From: Planoprotostelium fungivorum
Taxonomy: Eukaryota > Evosea > Variosea > Cavosteliida > Cavosteliaceae
DNA: 64,000 nt
Direction: 5' to 3'
Assembly: GCA_003024175.1 (NCBI GenBank)
Contig: MDYQ01000032.1
Span: forward strand, 1-64,000
The notes beneath the pieces were generated by a model. The model worked only from the letters and a program-made list of their open reading frames with translations, searched no databases and was not told the DNA's origin. Below, piece by piece: positions 1 to 9,487 of this stretch. A program made the position numbers and the translations under genes. How positions within the stretch are numbered: the first letter of the stretch is position 1; the number at the start of each line of letters is the position of its first letter.

Positions 1-1379
1 AAGGCTGCACCTGCCGTCAACGAGAAGGTAGCTCAGGCACAGAAGAAGGGCAAGGAGATGATGGACCAAGCCGTTCCCATCGTCAAGGAGAAGGTGAAAT
101 TTCGATGAATTCCAGCGGAGAATTGACCGAACGATCAGGCCGCACAAGCTCAAGAGAAGGGTGAGGAATTGGCCAAGGAAGCTAAGCCAAAGATCGACGA
201 GGCAAAGAAGGCCGTGAAGGAGAAGGTGCGTTCATCTACAACGCGTCGCGTATTCATTTCGATCAGGCAGGAGAGGCCCAGAAGCAAGCCAAGGACACTG
301 CTGACAAGGCTGGAAAGAAGACTGAAGAAGTCAAGGAGGACGTCAAGGAGAAGGTGATTGCAGCTCGATATCGCTTCCAATGTTAACCTTAACCTTCAGG
401 CTGCCGAAGGCCAGAAGAAGGCTAAATCCACCGCCGACAAGGCTGGAAAGAAGGTTGAAGAAACCAAGGAGGCCGCGAAGGAGAAGGCTACCGATGTCAA
501 GAAGCAAGCCAAGGGTGCAGCTGACAAGGCTGGAAAGAAAGTGGAAGAGGTGAAGGAGGAAGCCAAGGACGACGTACGATGACATCCTCTTGTTCGAGTG
601 AATGACGGAATTCAGGCTGGACAGGCAAAGAAGGAAGTGAAGAATACAACCACCAAGGCCAAAGAGAACACGAAGGACAAGGTGAAGGATCTATTTTTAG
701 TCTCCATCTCACGGGTCACAGGCTGAAGAGGTGTCCGAGAAGGCTGAGAACAAATCGAAGGACCTGAAAGGAGCCGCCGCCGACCTCGCCGAGGCTGCAG
801 CCCCCGTTGTAGACAGCGTAAAGGCGGCTGCCATCGAATTAGGCAAGGCTGCCGTCAACCAAGCTATCGAGAGCATCACAGAAGGCTTGAAGAAAAAGGA
901 CGAGGCTGTCGACGCCGCCAAGAAGAAGGTACGGCTCGTTGTAGACGACCGAAGAGATCTAAAGATAGAATAGGGTACCGAGCTGAAGGAGAAGGCTGAG
1001 GAGGCCACTGAAGGAGCCGGTGAGAAGGCTGAGGAGCTGAAGGAGGACGTCAAGCAGAAGGTGGCTCGTTGTAGATGATGAATGAAGCTTACGGTAACAG
1101 GCTGGTGAAGCGAAGAAGCAAGTGAAGAAGAACGTCAACGAGAAGAAGGGACAGGCCAAGGAGGCTGTCAAGGAGACGGTGAGCTGTCTACAACGATGTA
1201 GATAGATGATTGACGTGAGGTAGGGAGAGGATGCCGAGTCGAGAGCGAAGGAGGCTCGCAGACAATTGCTAGAGGAAGAGAAGAAGGCGAGCGCGAAGAA
1301 GAACAAGAAGCAACAGGCCAAGATGAGCGACGCCAACAAGGGAAAAGCTGCACAGGTCAAGCCCGTATCTGCCAAGTAG
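1..1379 (+). CDS. LEA-like Ala/Lys/Glu repeat protein, copy A (5' part outside window)
   Basis: This is the 3' part of a gene whose start lies left of the window. It encodes amphipathic, highly charged helical repeats rich in Ala, Lys and Glu, with recurring units ending in KEK, as in group 3 late-embryogenesis-abundant proteins. Such proteins are usually linked to desiccation or cold tolerance, or to coating membranes and lipid droplets; the role here is inference. Coding blocks are separated by introns of about 35-45 nt, for example after GAGAAG at 92, 224 and 352. Each visible block is a multiple of three, so all introns are phase 0. The last block ends in a Lys-rich tail and TAG at 1377-1379. 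The stretch is an exact reverse complement of part of copy B (position x matches 7004 minus x), so the two genes point at each other. Identification as LEA-like is by composition and periodicity only. Confidence 0.75.
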
Positions 1380-2692
1380 AATCTGAATACATCTGTTTGT
1401 TACATGTGCAGAGTGATCTCTCTTTCATTAGATTGTTTCGATTCATTCGTGCAAGTTGTTAAGTGTTTCATTGCAAACTTGGGTTGATACACATGTGATG
1501 TCACCGTGAAGAAGGGAGAGAGGATACAGAAGGTGATCGAGAAGGAATATTGGCAACGATTGGCCAGTGTGGTATTCGAGACACCGTACAGACTTTGGAG
1601 GTATGACGGATGACGAGAATGGTGTTGGTTGACCGTTCTCAGTTACCGGAGAAAGAGCTGGCGAAACACAATCAGGTCCTGACGACAAGGTCAGAGTCGT
1701 CGAAAGAAACAAACTCGACATGGAACCAGAACGATGAGACGAAGACATTATCATGGCGGACTCGGCTGTAGGATCGAAGAACTTCCAAAATATCGGTCGG
1801 TGTACGGTTCGTATTACAAACTGTATGATGTGCATCAGATGATTTCTGTCAAGTCTGATGTGTGATATCCACAAGCCAGTTCATCCTCAGAAGATCAACC
1901 TTTGAATCACGATCCTTTAGTTGTGGCGATCTCACATAGAGAGGCCATCGGACATCGCCCTCCAAAAGAAGCAACGAGGAGATCAGATGACCTGAATCCG
2001 AGTGCTGAGCGGAACTCCCAGTCACGTGACTCAAAATTTCTCAACGTCTTCTCAATCTTGCGGTTGTAACCGTGTACATTCCGGTAAGCTGACGAGGAGA
2101 GAGATTTACGCAGATTGAGCGCCGGCAAATCATTTTCTGCTCAACGCACAAAGCAGCAACCACAAAGCTATACAGCCACAACAACGATGGAACTTCTTAT
2201 CGAGCATCTCCTTTGAGACACAAGTCAACGCACTACTCCGCCGGAACTCCTCCACCACATCTTGATCAACAGCACATGGGCTTACCACCTCTTTGGCCTC
2301 TCACTGGGATCCCTTCGCAAGCCAAACTCTTCACTATCCCCACTGACTGAGACAACAACTTCACTGGAATGATCAACATACGGGCTCAACACCTTCAACA
2401 GAACCCTCTTTTGCACGAGAGACAAGACAAGAACGTGTCTACAGCCACCTCCAACGACCTTCTCAAACGACAGTGATCACAAGTAGCGTCAGCTCTCCTT
2501 TCGAGGATGAACACAGACTGTTGTCCCTGAGCTGGCGATGTGAGGTGACGAGGCTGTGGTGTACGGGGTATGGCCGTACCCAGCCCAGGTAGAGCGTCGG
2601 CGTTCCTTCTTCTTTCTCTCGTGTGCATCGAGACGTTCCCACGCACGAAGGCTCAACTTTGAATAAATTGAACTGCATCGAATCTGTTGACT
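1..2692 (+). repeat. Inverted duplication, left arm
   Basis: The sequence is the reverse complement of about 4298-7003. From 1 to about 1570 the two arms are identical to the eye, including introns. From there to about 2692 they are clearly related but carry many substitutions and indels, including about 177 nt at 1594-1770 absent from the other arm. Bases 1380-2692 contain no gene I can support. They hold the 3' flank of the LEA-like gene and a unit (about 2500-2680) that also recurs at 17.7 kb. Read on the + strand that unit ends with GAATAAA near 2660, like the 3' end of a transcript. The arm continues off the left edge. Confidence 0.88.
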
Positions 2693-2865
2693 TCTTCCTT
2701 GAGATTGATGATCATCTATCCTTGTGTCTGAACATCTCTAAGTGATCGACACGAGTACTGGTCAACTAGAGATATAAAATCATCATAATGTATCTTTTCG
2801 ACCTGTTTGTGAATTGCGGCGAGAGAGTCACAATGAGACACACTTCCATGCGATTCAGAACTTTA

Positions 2866-3756
2866 TCAGAAGTAGAACTTCTCCATATCTTCCAGAAGAG
2901 TGCCGTTCTCTGGCTCCCACTGCGTCCACTTCTTCGTCAGGGTCGTGCTGATGTTCAGATCGATCTGCACCAGATGACCAAAGAATCCAAAGTGCTCTCC
3001 CGCCTTCTCTGACGGAATCGATGCCACGGGCAGACCAGTCTTTCTACCGATCAGCTCGGCCATCTCTTTCATGGAGGTGAAGCTGTTGACCACGTGTATG
3101 CGACTGCCAGCCGGCGCCTTCTCCAAAGCGGCGACGTAAGCTGCCGCAGCGTCCTTCACGTTGACTCCGGCCCAGTGAGATGAGCCATCACCGACGTAAG
3201 CAGCGACTCCCTTCTGTTTCGCGATACCGATGAGGGCGGGGACGAAGCCTTTGTCTCCCTCTCCGTGAACAGATGGTGGCAAACGGACCACCATGGAGCG
3301 GACACATTGATGTGCGAGTTCCTCCATCACTCGATCAGATGGGGCTCGGATGGCGGCAAAGCCGGTGGATTCTCCCGCGTCGGTTTCCAATAGCTCGATG
3401 CCGGACTTGGCGACTAAGAGTCCGTGTGTGATGATGAACGGCTTGTTGCTGCCCTTCAGCAGCTCGCCGATAAACTTGGTGGCTGCGAGATCTTCTGCGG
3501 CAGATTGAGCGAAGCGAGTGGCCATGTTCTCGTGGTTGAAAGCACAGTGGATGACTCCGTCAGCTCTCTCTACTGCACTCCGCAGGCTTTCTGGCTCTTC
3601 GATGTTGCCTCGGTGGACTTGTATTCCTTGTGCTTCTAACTTTTGGGCGGACACGTCAGAGCGAGCTAAAGCGAGGACGCTGTGTCCTTTCTCTAACAGC
3701 CGGCGAACGACTTGAGAGCCGACGAAACCTGAGGCACCAGTGACGAAGACAAGCAT
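2866..3756 (-). CDS. NAD(P)-dependent epimerase/dehydratase-like SDR, intronless
   Basis: A single uninterrupted frame of 296 codons encodes an extended (atypical) short-chain dehydrogenase/reductase. The N-terminus has the Rossmann nucleotide motif TGASGFVG at residues 6-13, followed by an acidic/Asn turn. The middle has VRLPPSVHGEGDKGFVP, typical of bacterial 'NAD-dependent epimerase/dehydratase' proteins acting on unknown small substrates. The usual active-site YxxxK is not obvious; the expected place (around residue 110) reads THGLLVAKSG. Length is normal for the family. It is the only long gene here without introns, and it sits with a tRNA in the spacer of the inverted duplication, which suggests acquisition from bacteria. 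The start ATG at 3756 precedes the glycine motif by five residues, as is usual. Substrate unknown; likely cytosolic. Confidence 0.88.
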   Translation of the reverse strand: MLVFVTGASGFVGSQVVRRLLEKGHSVLALARSDVSAQKLEAQGIQVHRGNIEEPESLRSAVERADGVIHCAFNHENMATRFAQSAAEDLAATKFIGELLKGSNKPFIITHGLLVAKSGIELLETDAGESTGFAAIRAPSDRVMEELAHQCVRSMVVRLPPSVHGEGDKGFVPALIGIAKQKGVAAYVGDGSSHWAGVNVKDAAAAYVAALEKAPAGSRIHVVNSFTSMKEMAELIGRKTGLPVASIPSEKAGEHFGFFGHLVQIDLNISTTLTKKWTQWEPENGTLLEDMEKFYF

Positions 3757-4004
3757 GATCGTGATTAGAGGATGTTGTTGGTTGTGATGGTTGGAAGTGA
3801 AGAGAGGAGAGGGTGAAACGATTCGGGCCGATAACGTTCGGGGTGCCGACCGGAGTTCCCACGGGTCTTCAGTGATTGGAACACGAATTTTGTCCTCTTT
3901 TGGGGTTCAGCAGACGGTCACACATCTTCACGGGGAGGAAAGGCTATGGTATCACAGATAAACAATATGAGTGATAATTTGAGAGAAAATAACAAAAAGA
4001 ATCC
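3757..4004. other. Intergenic, SDR 5' flank
   Basis: This short AT-richer stretch holds the upstream region of the minus-strand SDR gene and the 3' flank of the minus-strand tRNA gene. I see no further gene in it. Confidence 0.5.
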
Positions 4005-4077
4005 CACCCGATTTGGGGTTCGAACCCAAGGCCTACAGCTTAGAAGGCTGTCGCTCTTCCAACTGAGCTAACCGGGT
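4005..4077 (-). tRNA. tRNA-Arg (anticodon UCU)
   Basis: The reverse complement folds as a complete 73-nt tRNA without intron. The acceptor stem pairs ACCCGGT with ATCGGGT (one G-U), followed by discriminator G. The D arm is GCTC/GAGC with GG in the loop. The anticodon stem is ACAGC/GCTGT with loop CTTCTAA, giving anticodon TCT that reads AGA. The T arm is TTGGG-TTCGAAC-CCCAA. All canonical tertiary positions are present, with A and B boxes intact. No CCA is encoded, as expected for a eukaryotic nuclear gene. It lies in the spacer between the arms of the inverted duplication. Confidence 0.96.
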
Positions 4078-4297
4078 GTGTTCATCGCTCAAGCCCTGGC
4101 AGAGATATATCTTTGCATTGCAATAGAAACATTACTTCCGGAGTCAGAACCGAGGCAATCTCCGACGCATGACGGGATTCCGATCGCTCTAAATCTTCTA
4201 TGCTTCACAAGAGATAGACAGGTCGTCCCCCTCAGAGGCATCAACGATCTGTCTATTCTCCGGCTGCAGATTGAAAGAATACAGAGAAACAAAAGAA

Positions 4298-7003
4298 ACA
4301 GATTGAATACAGTTCGATTTATTCAAAGTTAAGCCTTCGTGCAATGTGTGTCGGTGAATGTCTCAATGCACACGAGAGAAAGAAGAAGGAACGCCGATGC
4401 TCTACCTGGGCTGGGTACGGCCATACTCCGTACACCACAGCCTCGTCAGACACTCGCCTGCCTTCCTCGTAGAGTCCCTCGGTGGGTGTCTCTACTCCGG
4501 CCAGAATCAAACACTTTCGTGTATCATCTTCTGTGCGGTCGACCCGAGGACATACAGTTTTCTGCCCAAAGGCAAATACTGGCCGTACATCTCTCGTTCG
4601 TTTGTCGGTCTGACTCCTGATAGCAGCCTCGTCACCTCACGTCGCCAGCTCAGGGACAACAGTGTGTGATCATCCTCGAGAGGAGAGCAGTTGGCTACTT
4701 GTGATCACTGTCGTTTGAGAGGGTCGTTGGAGGTGGCTGTGGACACGTTCTTGTCTTGTCTCTCGTGCAGTTGAGGGTCCTGTTGAAGGTGTTGACCCCG
4801 TAGGATGGATGGATGATCATTCCAGTGGAGATGTTGTCTCAGTCGGTGGGGGCAGTCAAGAGTTTGGCTTTCCAAGTGAGGCCAGTGAGATGCCAAAGAG
4901 GTCGTAAGCCCATATGCTGTTGATCAAGATGTGGTGGAGGAGTTCTGGTGGAGTAGTGCGTTGACTTGTGTCTCAAAGGAGATGCTCGATAAGAAGTTCC
5001 ATCGTTGTTGTGGCTGTCTTCCTTTGTGGTTGCTGCTTTGTGTGCCGAGCAGAAAATGATTTGCCGGTGCTTCAATCTGCGTAAATCTCTCTTCTCGTCA
5101 GCTTACCGGAATCTGCGCGGTTACAGCCGCAAGATTGAGAAGACGTTGAGAAATTTTGAGTCACGTGACCCGGAGTTCCGCTCAGCACTCGGATTCGGTG
5201 TCCTCGTTGCTTCTTTTGGAGGGCGATGTCCGATGGCTACTCTGAATCACGATCCTCTTAAATGTGGCGATCTCACATAGAGATGGATCTTCTGAGGATG
5301 AACTGGCTTGTGGACATCACACATCAGACTTGACAGAAATCATCTGCTACACATCATACAATTTGAAATACGAACCGCACACCGATATTTTGGAAGTTCT
5401 TCGATCCTACAGTCTGTGGCGTGTCTCGGATACACACTGGCCAATCGTTGCCAATATTCCTTCTCGATCACCTTCTGTATCCTCTCTCCCTTCTTCACGG
5501 TGACATCACATGTGTATCAACCCAAGTTTGCAATGAAACACTTAACAACTTGCACGAATGAATCGAAACAATCTAATGAAAGAGAGATCACTCTGCACAT
5601 GTAACAAACAGATGTATTCAGATTCTACTTGGCAGATACGGGCTTGACCTGTGCAGCTTTTCCCTTGTTGGCGTCGCTCATCTTGGCCTGTTGCTTCTTG
5701 TTCTTCTTCGCGCTCGCCTTCTTCTCTTCCTCTAGCAATTGTCTGCGAGCCTCCTTCGCTCTCGACTCGGCATCCTCTCCCTACCTCACGTCAATCATCT
5801 ATCTACATCGTTGTAGACAGCTCACCGTCTCCTTGACAGCCTCCTTGGCCTGTCCCTTCTTCTCGTTGACGTTCTTCTTCACTTGCTTCTTCGCTTCACC
5901 AGCCTGTTACCGTAAGCTTCATTCATCATCTACAACGAGCCACCTTCTGCTTGACGTCCTCCTTCAGCTCCTCAGCCTTCTCACCGGCTCCTTCAGTGGC
6001 CTCCTCAGCCTTCTCCTTCAGCTCGGTACCCTATTCTATCTTTAGATCTCTTCGGTCGTCTACAACGAGCCGTACCTTCTTCTTGGCGGCGTCGACAGCC
6101 TCGTCCTTTTTCTTCAAGCCTTCTGTGATGCTCTCGATAGCTTGGTTGACGGCAGCCTTGCCTAATTCGATGGCAGCCGCCTTTACGCTGTCTACAACGG
6201 GGGCTGCAGCCTCGGCGAGGTCGGCGGCGGCTCCTTTCAGGTCCTTCGATTTGTTCTCAGCCTTCTCGGACACCTCTTCAGCCTGTGACCCGTGAGATGG
6301 AGACTAAAAATAGATCCTTCACCTTGTCCTTCGTGTTCTCTTTGGCCTTGGTGGTTGTATTCTTCACTTCCTTCTTTGCCTGTCCAGCCTGAATTCCGTC
6401 ATTCACTCGAACAAGAGGATGTCATCGTACGTCGTCCTTGGCTTCCTCCTTCACCTCTTCCACTTTCTTTCCAGCCTTGTCAGCTGCACCCTTGGCTTGC
6501 TTCTTGACATCGGTAGCCTTCTCCTTCGCGGCCTCCTTGGTTTCTTCAACCTTCTTTCCAGCCTTGTCGGCGGTGGATTTAGCCTTCTTCTGGCCTTCGG
6601 CAGCCTGAAGGTTAAGGTTAACATTGGAAGCGATATCGAGCTGCAATCACCTTCTCCTTGACGTCCTCCTTGACTTCTTCAGTCTTCTTTCCAGCCTTGT
6701 CAGCAGTGTCCTTGGCTTGCTTCTGGGCCTCTCCTGCCTGATCGAAATGAATACGCGACGCGTTGTAGATGAACGCACCTTCTCCTTCACGGCCTTCTTT
6801 GCCTCGTCGATCTTTGGCTTAGCTTCCTTGGCCAATTCCTCACCCTTCTCTTGAGCTTGTGCGGCCTGATCGTTCGGTCAATTCTCCGCTGGAATTCATC
6901 GAAATTTCACCTTCTCCTTGACGATGGGAACGGCTTGGTCCATCATCTCCTTGCCCTTCTTCTGTGCCTGAGCTACCTTCTCGTTGACGGCAGGTGCAGC
7001 CTT
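4298..7003 (-). repeat. Inverted duplication, right arm
   Basis: This is the partner of 1-2692 in opposite orientation. It contains the 3' half of LEA-like copy B (5625 onward) and, between 4298 and 5624, a diverged stretch with no supported gene. That stretch carries the repeat unit shared with 17.7 kb (4266-4448) and a 186-nt insertion (4449-4634) absent from the left arm. Bases 5434-7003 match the left arm without visible differences, while 4298-5433 do not. The abrupt change in similarity argues for recent conversion of the outer arms. Confidence 0.88.
4438..4634. mobile_element. Short insertion flanked by an 11-bp direct repeat
   Basis: The word CAGCCTCGTCA occurs at 4438-4448 and again at 4624-4634. 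The left arm of the duplication, and the related copy near 17.87 kb, have the site only once without the intervening 175 nt. This is the structure expected of a short non-autonomous element with target-site duplication. No coding capacity, poly-A tail or clear terminal inverted repeat is visible, so its class is unknown. Confidence 0.5.
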
Positions 7004-8116
7004 TTCGGCGACCTCCTTACCCTTCTTCTGAACCTCGCTAGCCTGTCGTGGGTGAGTCACGTGCTCGTTGTAGATCGAGTCGAACCTTCTCCTTGGCCAG
7101 GGGTGCAGCTTGGTCCATCATCTCCTTGCCCTTCTGTTGAGCTTGGGCTACCTTCTCGTTGACGGCAGGTGCAGCCTTTTCGGCGACCTCCTTACCCTTC
7201 TTCTGAACCTCGGCAGCCTGCATATCATGAGTGATCGACTGATGAGATCATCGGCACCTTCTCCTTAGCGAGGGGAACAGCTTGGTCCATCATCTCCTTA
7301 CCCTTCTGCTGGGCTTGAGCGACCTGGAAATTGTGAGAAATTCGATCGTCTACAACCAGCCACCTTCTCGTTTACGACGGGAGCAGCCTTGTCGACGAGT
7401 TCTTGTCCCTTCTTCTGGGCTTCGGCGGCCTGTGACGATCAGTAGGTGCATCTATCAATCTACAACGAACCTTCTCCTTGGCCAGAGGAACGGCTTGGTC
7501 CATCATCTCCTTGCCCTTCTGTTGGGCTTGGGCCAACTTCTCGTTGACGACAGGTGCGGCCTTGTCGGCGACTTCCTTTGCCTTCTCGGTGACTGCATCG
7601 GCGGTCTCATTGATCTTCTCCTTGGCGGCATCGACCACTTGATCTTTGGCATCGACAGCTTGTTCCTTCAATTCGGACGCCTGAATGGTGGGTCAGTTGT
7701 GGATCCATTGAGAATGGACTACCTTATCAGAGGCGGCGTCCTTGGCTGCGGCGGCCTTGTCCGATACCTATGAGTCGTGAGTTGAGAGACATGTGGACAT
7801 CACATTCTACCTTCTGAACGGTCTCCTTGATGTCTTCGACGGCATTGGTTGCATTGGGATCTGCGAGTCTCTGAGCTCGGAGCTCGGCGGCTTTGGCGTC
7901 CAACTTGGCCTTTCTCTCCAGTTCTTCCTCGGTGGGCTCGTGTTCATCACTTGACACCTTCTCTGCAATGGCTGACACGGCTCCTGCAACAAGGGCTGCG
8001 ATGCCGATGGCAATGGAGCCAGTCGTGTTGGTCTTCGTCTCTTCGTTGTTCGTGTTCTCGGAGACCTCCTTCTTGGTCTCGTCGACCTTCTTCTCTGCGT
8101 TCTTGTTGTCGCTCAT
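5625..8116 (-). CDS. LEA-like Ala/Lys/Glu repeat protein, copy B (complete)
   Basis: A complete minus-strand gene of about 15 exons runs from ATG at 8116 to TAG at 5625-5627. Exon 1 (7811-8116) encodes an acidic/Lys head, then a hydrophobic stretch (SIAIGIAALVAGAVSAIAEK, about residues 34-53) that could be a membrane helix, then charged repeats. The following exons, such as 7723-7767, encode amphipathic A/K/E-rich repeats with units like KGKEMMDQA and end in KEK. Every exon I checked has a length divisible by three and every intron is phase 0, so exons are symmetric modules. Introns are about 40 nt, and many carry CTACAACG or its complement. A 5'-UTR intron with a GTAAGT donor appears at 8130-8177. 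The family resembles group 3 LEA proteins; a stress-protective or membrane-associated role is inference. Confidence 0.8.
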
Positions 8117-8177
8117 CTTCGTGTTCGTTCTGTGAGGTGTGAGATGGATTAGAGGACGGTGACGTGCAGATACTTAC

Positions 8178-8639
8178 ATGTTGTGTTCGTGAATTGTGTT
8201 GCGTAGTCAAAAGTTCAGTTTGAATTTTCACCGCGTTTGAAAGAGAAATCTCACGGCAGTTTGACAAAGATGTAAACCTTACCCTTCATCTGTCCCGGCT
8301 ACAGAGCAGCAAGGTGGGTGATTGTCTATACCACCGAACCGCTCAGATATCCCTATGACTCGATCGAGCCTTGTGTTGATCAGAATAAACTCATTTTGTC
8401 GTCACTTTTAAATAGATTATCTGATTTAGCTGACCCACAACTGGTCATTTGAGCAGGTCAAAGGACAAATATTTCAGTGGAGAAGAGAGGAAGAAAGAGT
8501 TCCCGCTGAGGAAGAGTCCAGAGTAGACAACAAGTGACAGAAGACAGCGAAATTCGGTTGTCCTTCGAGGTTTTTCAAAGGTTTAAAACATTCGCCCGGA
8601 GCATTGCATCACGTCCCACGGAAGTTTTGGAGGAGCAAC
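8178..8639. promoter_or_regulatory. Intergenic region between LEA-like gene and FHA gene
   Basis: This about 460-nt AT-rich stretch separates two divergently transcribed genes and so must hold both promoters. A TATTTAAAAG-like word on the minus strand near 8406-8415 could serve the LEA-like gene. I see no further gene in it. Confidence 0.35.
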
Positions 8640-9372
8640 ATGATAACCAACAACTCTGTTCAATTCTATCTGTGTTCCATAGACCCAACATGTGTATATA
8701 CCGAGATCATTCTATCGTAAGATGTTGAAAATGCTTTCTAAGTATGAACCGTCTATAGATTCCCCGTAACTATGTTGGGAAGAAGATCAATCAACCTTCT
8801 GAGTGATACGGCCAATCGCAAGATTCTTCAAGTCTCGAGACAACACGCACAGGTTCGCATGAAGAGAGACAATAGCCTTCTATTAGTGGCTAAAGGTGAA
8901 CATACATTACTGTAACGCTTAATTTTCGCGTTAAAATCGCTCAGGCACAAACACAATGACAATTACGAAACCGGATGGAGAAGTTCAGAACTTGAACACG
9001 AATGAATCGGCCCAGTTAGAGGTGATGGGAGCTTCCATCCTTCGAATTCCTCCAATTGACAAATCACGAATGTTTTCTCTGATTTACCATCAGCTTGGGT
9101 CAACCATACACATGTTACGACATAACTTCGGTTTTGTCTTGAAATGCAGACCGACGAACCTCTTCACCATCTCCGCATCACAGATTCCAGCTCCTCCATT
9201 ACCGATCTCCCCACCAACGAGGACGATGAAGAGGAAATTGCTGGGAGAGACATCTCAAGAGTGAGTGCTAGCCCTGCATCAGAGGCAACATCTGAGCTAA
9301 ACGATGCAGGGAGGGACAAGAGATAGTCAAGAGGACAAAGAGACCAGAGATCCAGTGATGTTACATAGATAA
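8640..9372 (+). CDS. Small FHA-domain protein (PNKP/aprataxin/APLF type)
   Basis: Five exons (8640-8716, 8759-8895, 8945-9021, 9150-9260, 9310-9372) join in frame to a protein of about 155 residues. The N-terminal 75 residues read as a forkhead-associated phosphothreonine-binding domain: VTMLGRRSIN, then VSRQHAQVRM (the SRxHA signature), then GTNTMTI. The lack of a strict NGTxxN end, and the start close to the domain, recall the N-terminal FHA domains of PNKP, aprataxin and APLF. Those dock onto CK2-phosphorylated XRCC1/XRCC4 in DNA strand-break repair. No kinase, phosphatase or HIT domain follows; the rest is an acidic Ser/Asp/Glu tail. A free-standing adaptor role is inference. The gene lies between the LEA-like gene and DCAF7 and reads toward DCAF7 (convergent). 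Confidence 0.72.
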
Positions 9373-9487
9373 ACGGAGAGTGTGAATAGCGGTCGTCGTG
9401 CGATCAGATTTATTCTTATTTATTCATCATCTACATCGCGAATGTAGACGGAAGGGACAGTCGCACACTGAAAGAAATCCTTCTCCA

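Noticed and set aside
150-1375. Long Ser/Leu/Phe-rich minus-strand frames across LEA-like copy A (and plus-strand ones across copy B)
   Set aside because: They are antisense shadows of the Ala/Lys/Glu repeat exons. The sense strand has correct splice sites and a known composition; the antisense frames cross introns and have no signature.
1380-2692. An LTR-type or other virus-like element in the duplicated segment
   Set aside because: No reverse transcriptase, integrase, protease, capsid-like protein or paired terminal repeats are visible. The arms are inverted, not direct, and include a host gene.
4339-4669. Overlapping open frames in the dispersed repeat (starting MSQCTREKEEG and similar), recurring near 2400-2640 and 17787
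   Set aside because: They recur only because the DNA repeats. The copies do not keep one reading frame through indels, and no protein family is recognisable.
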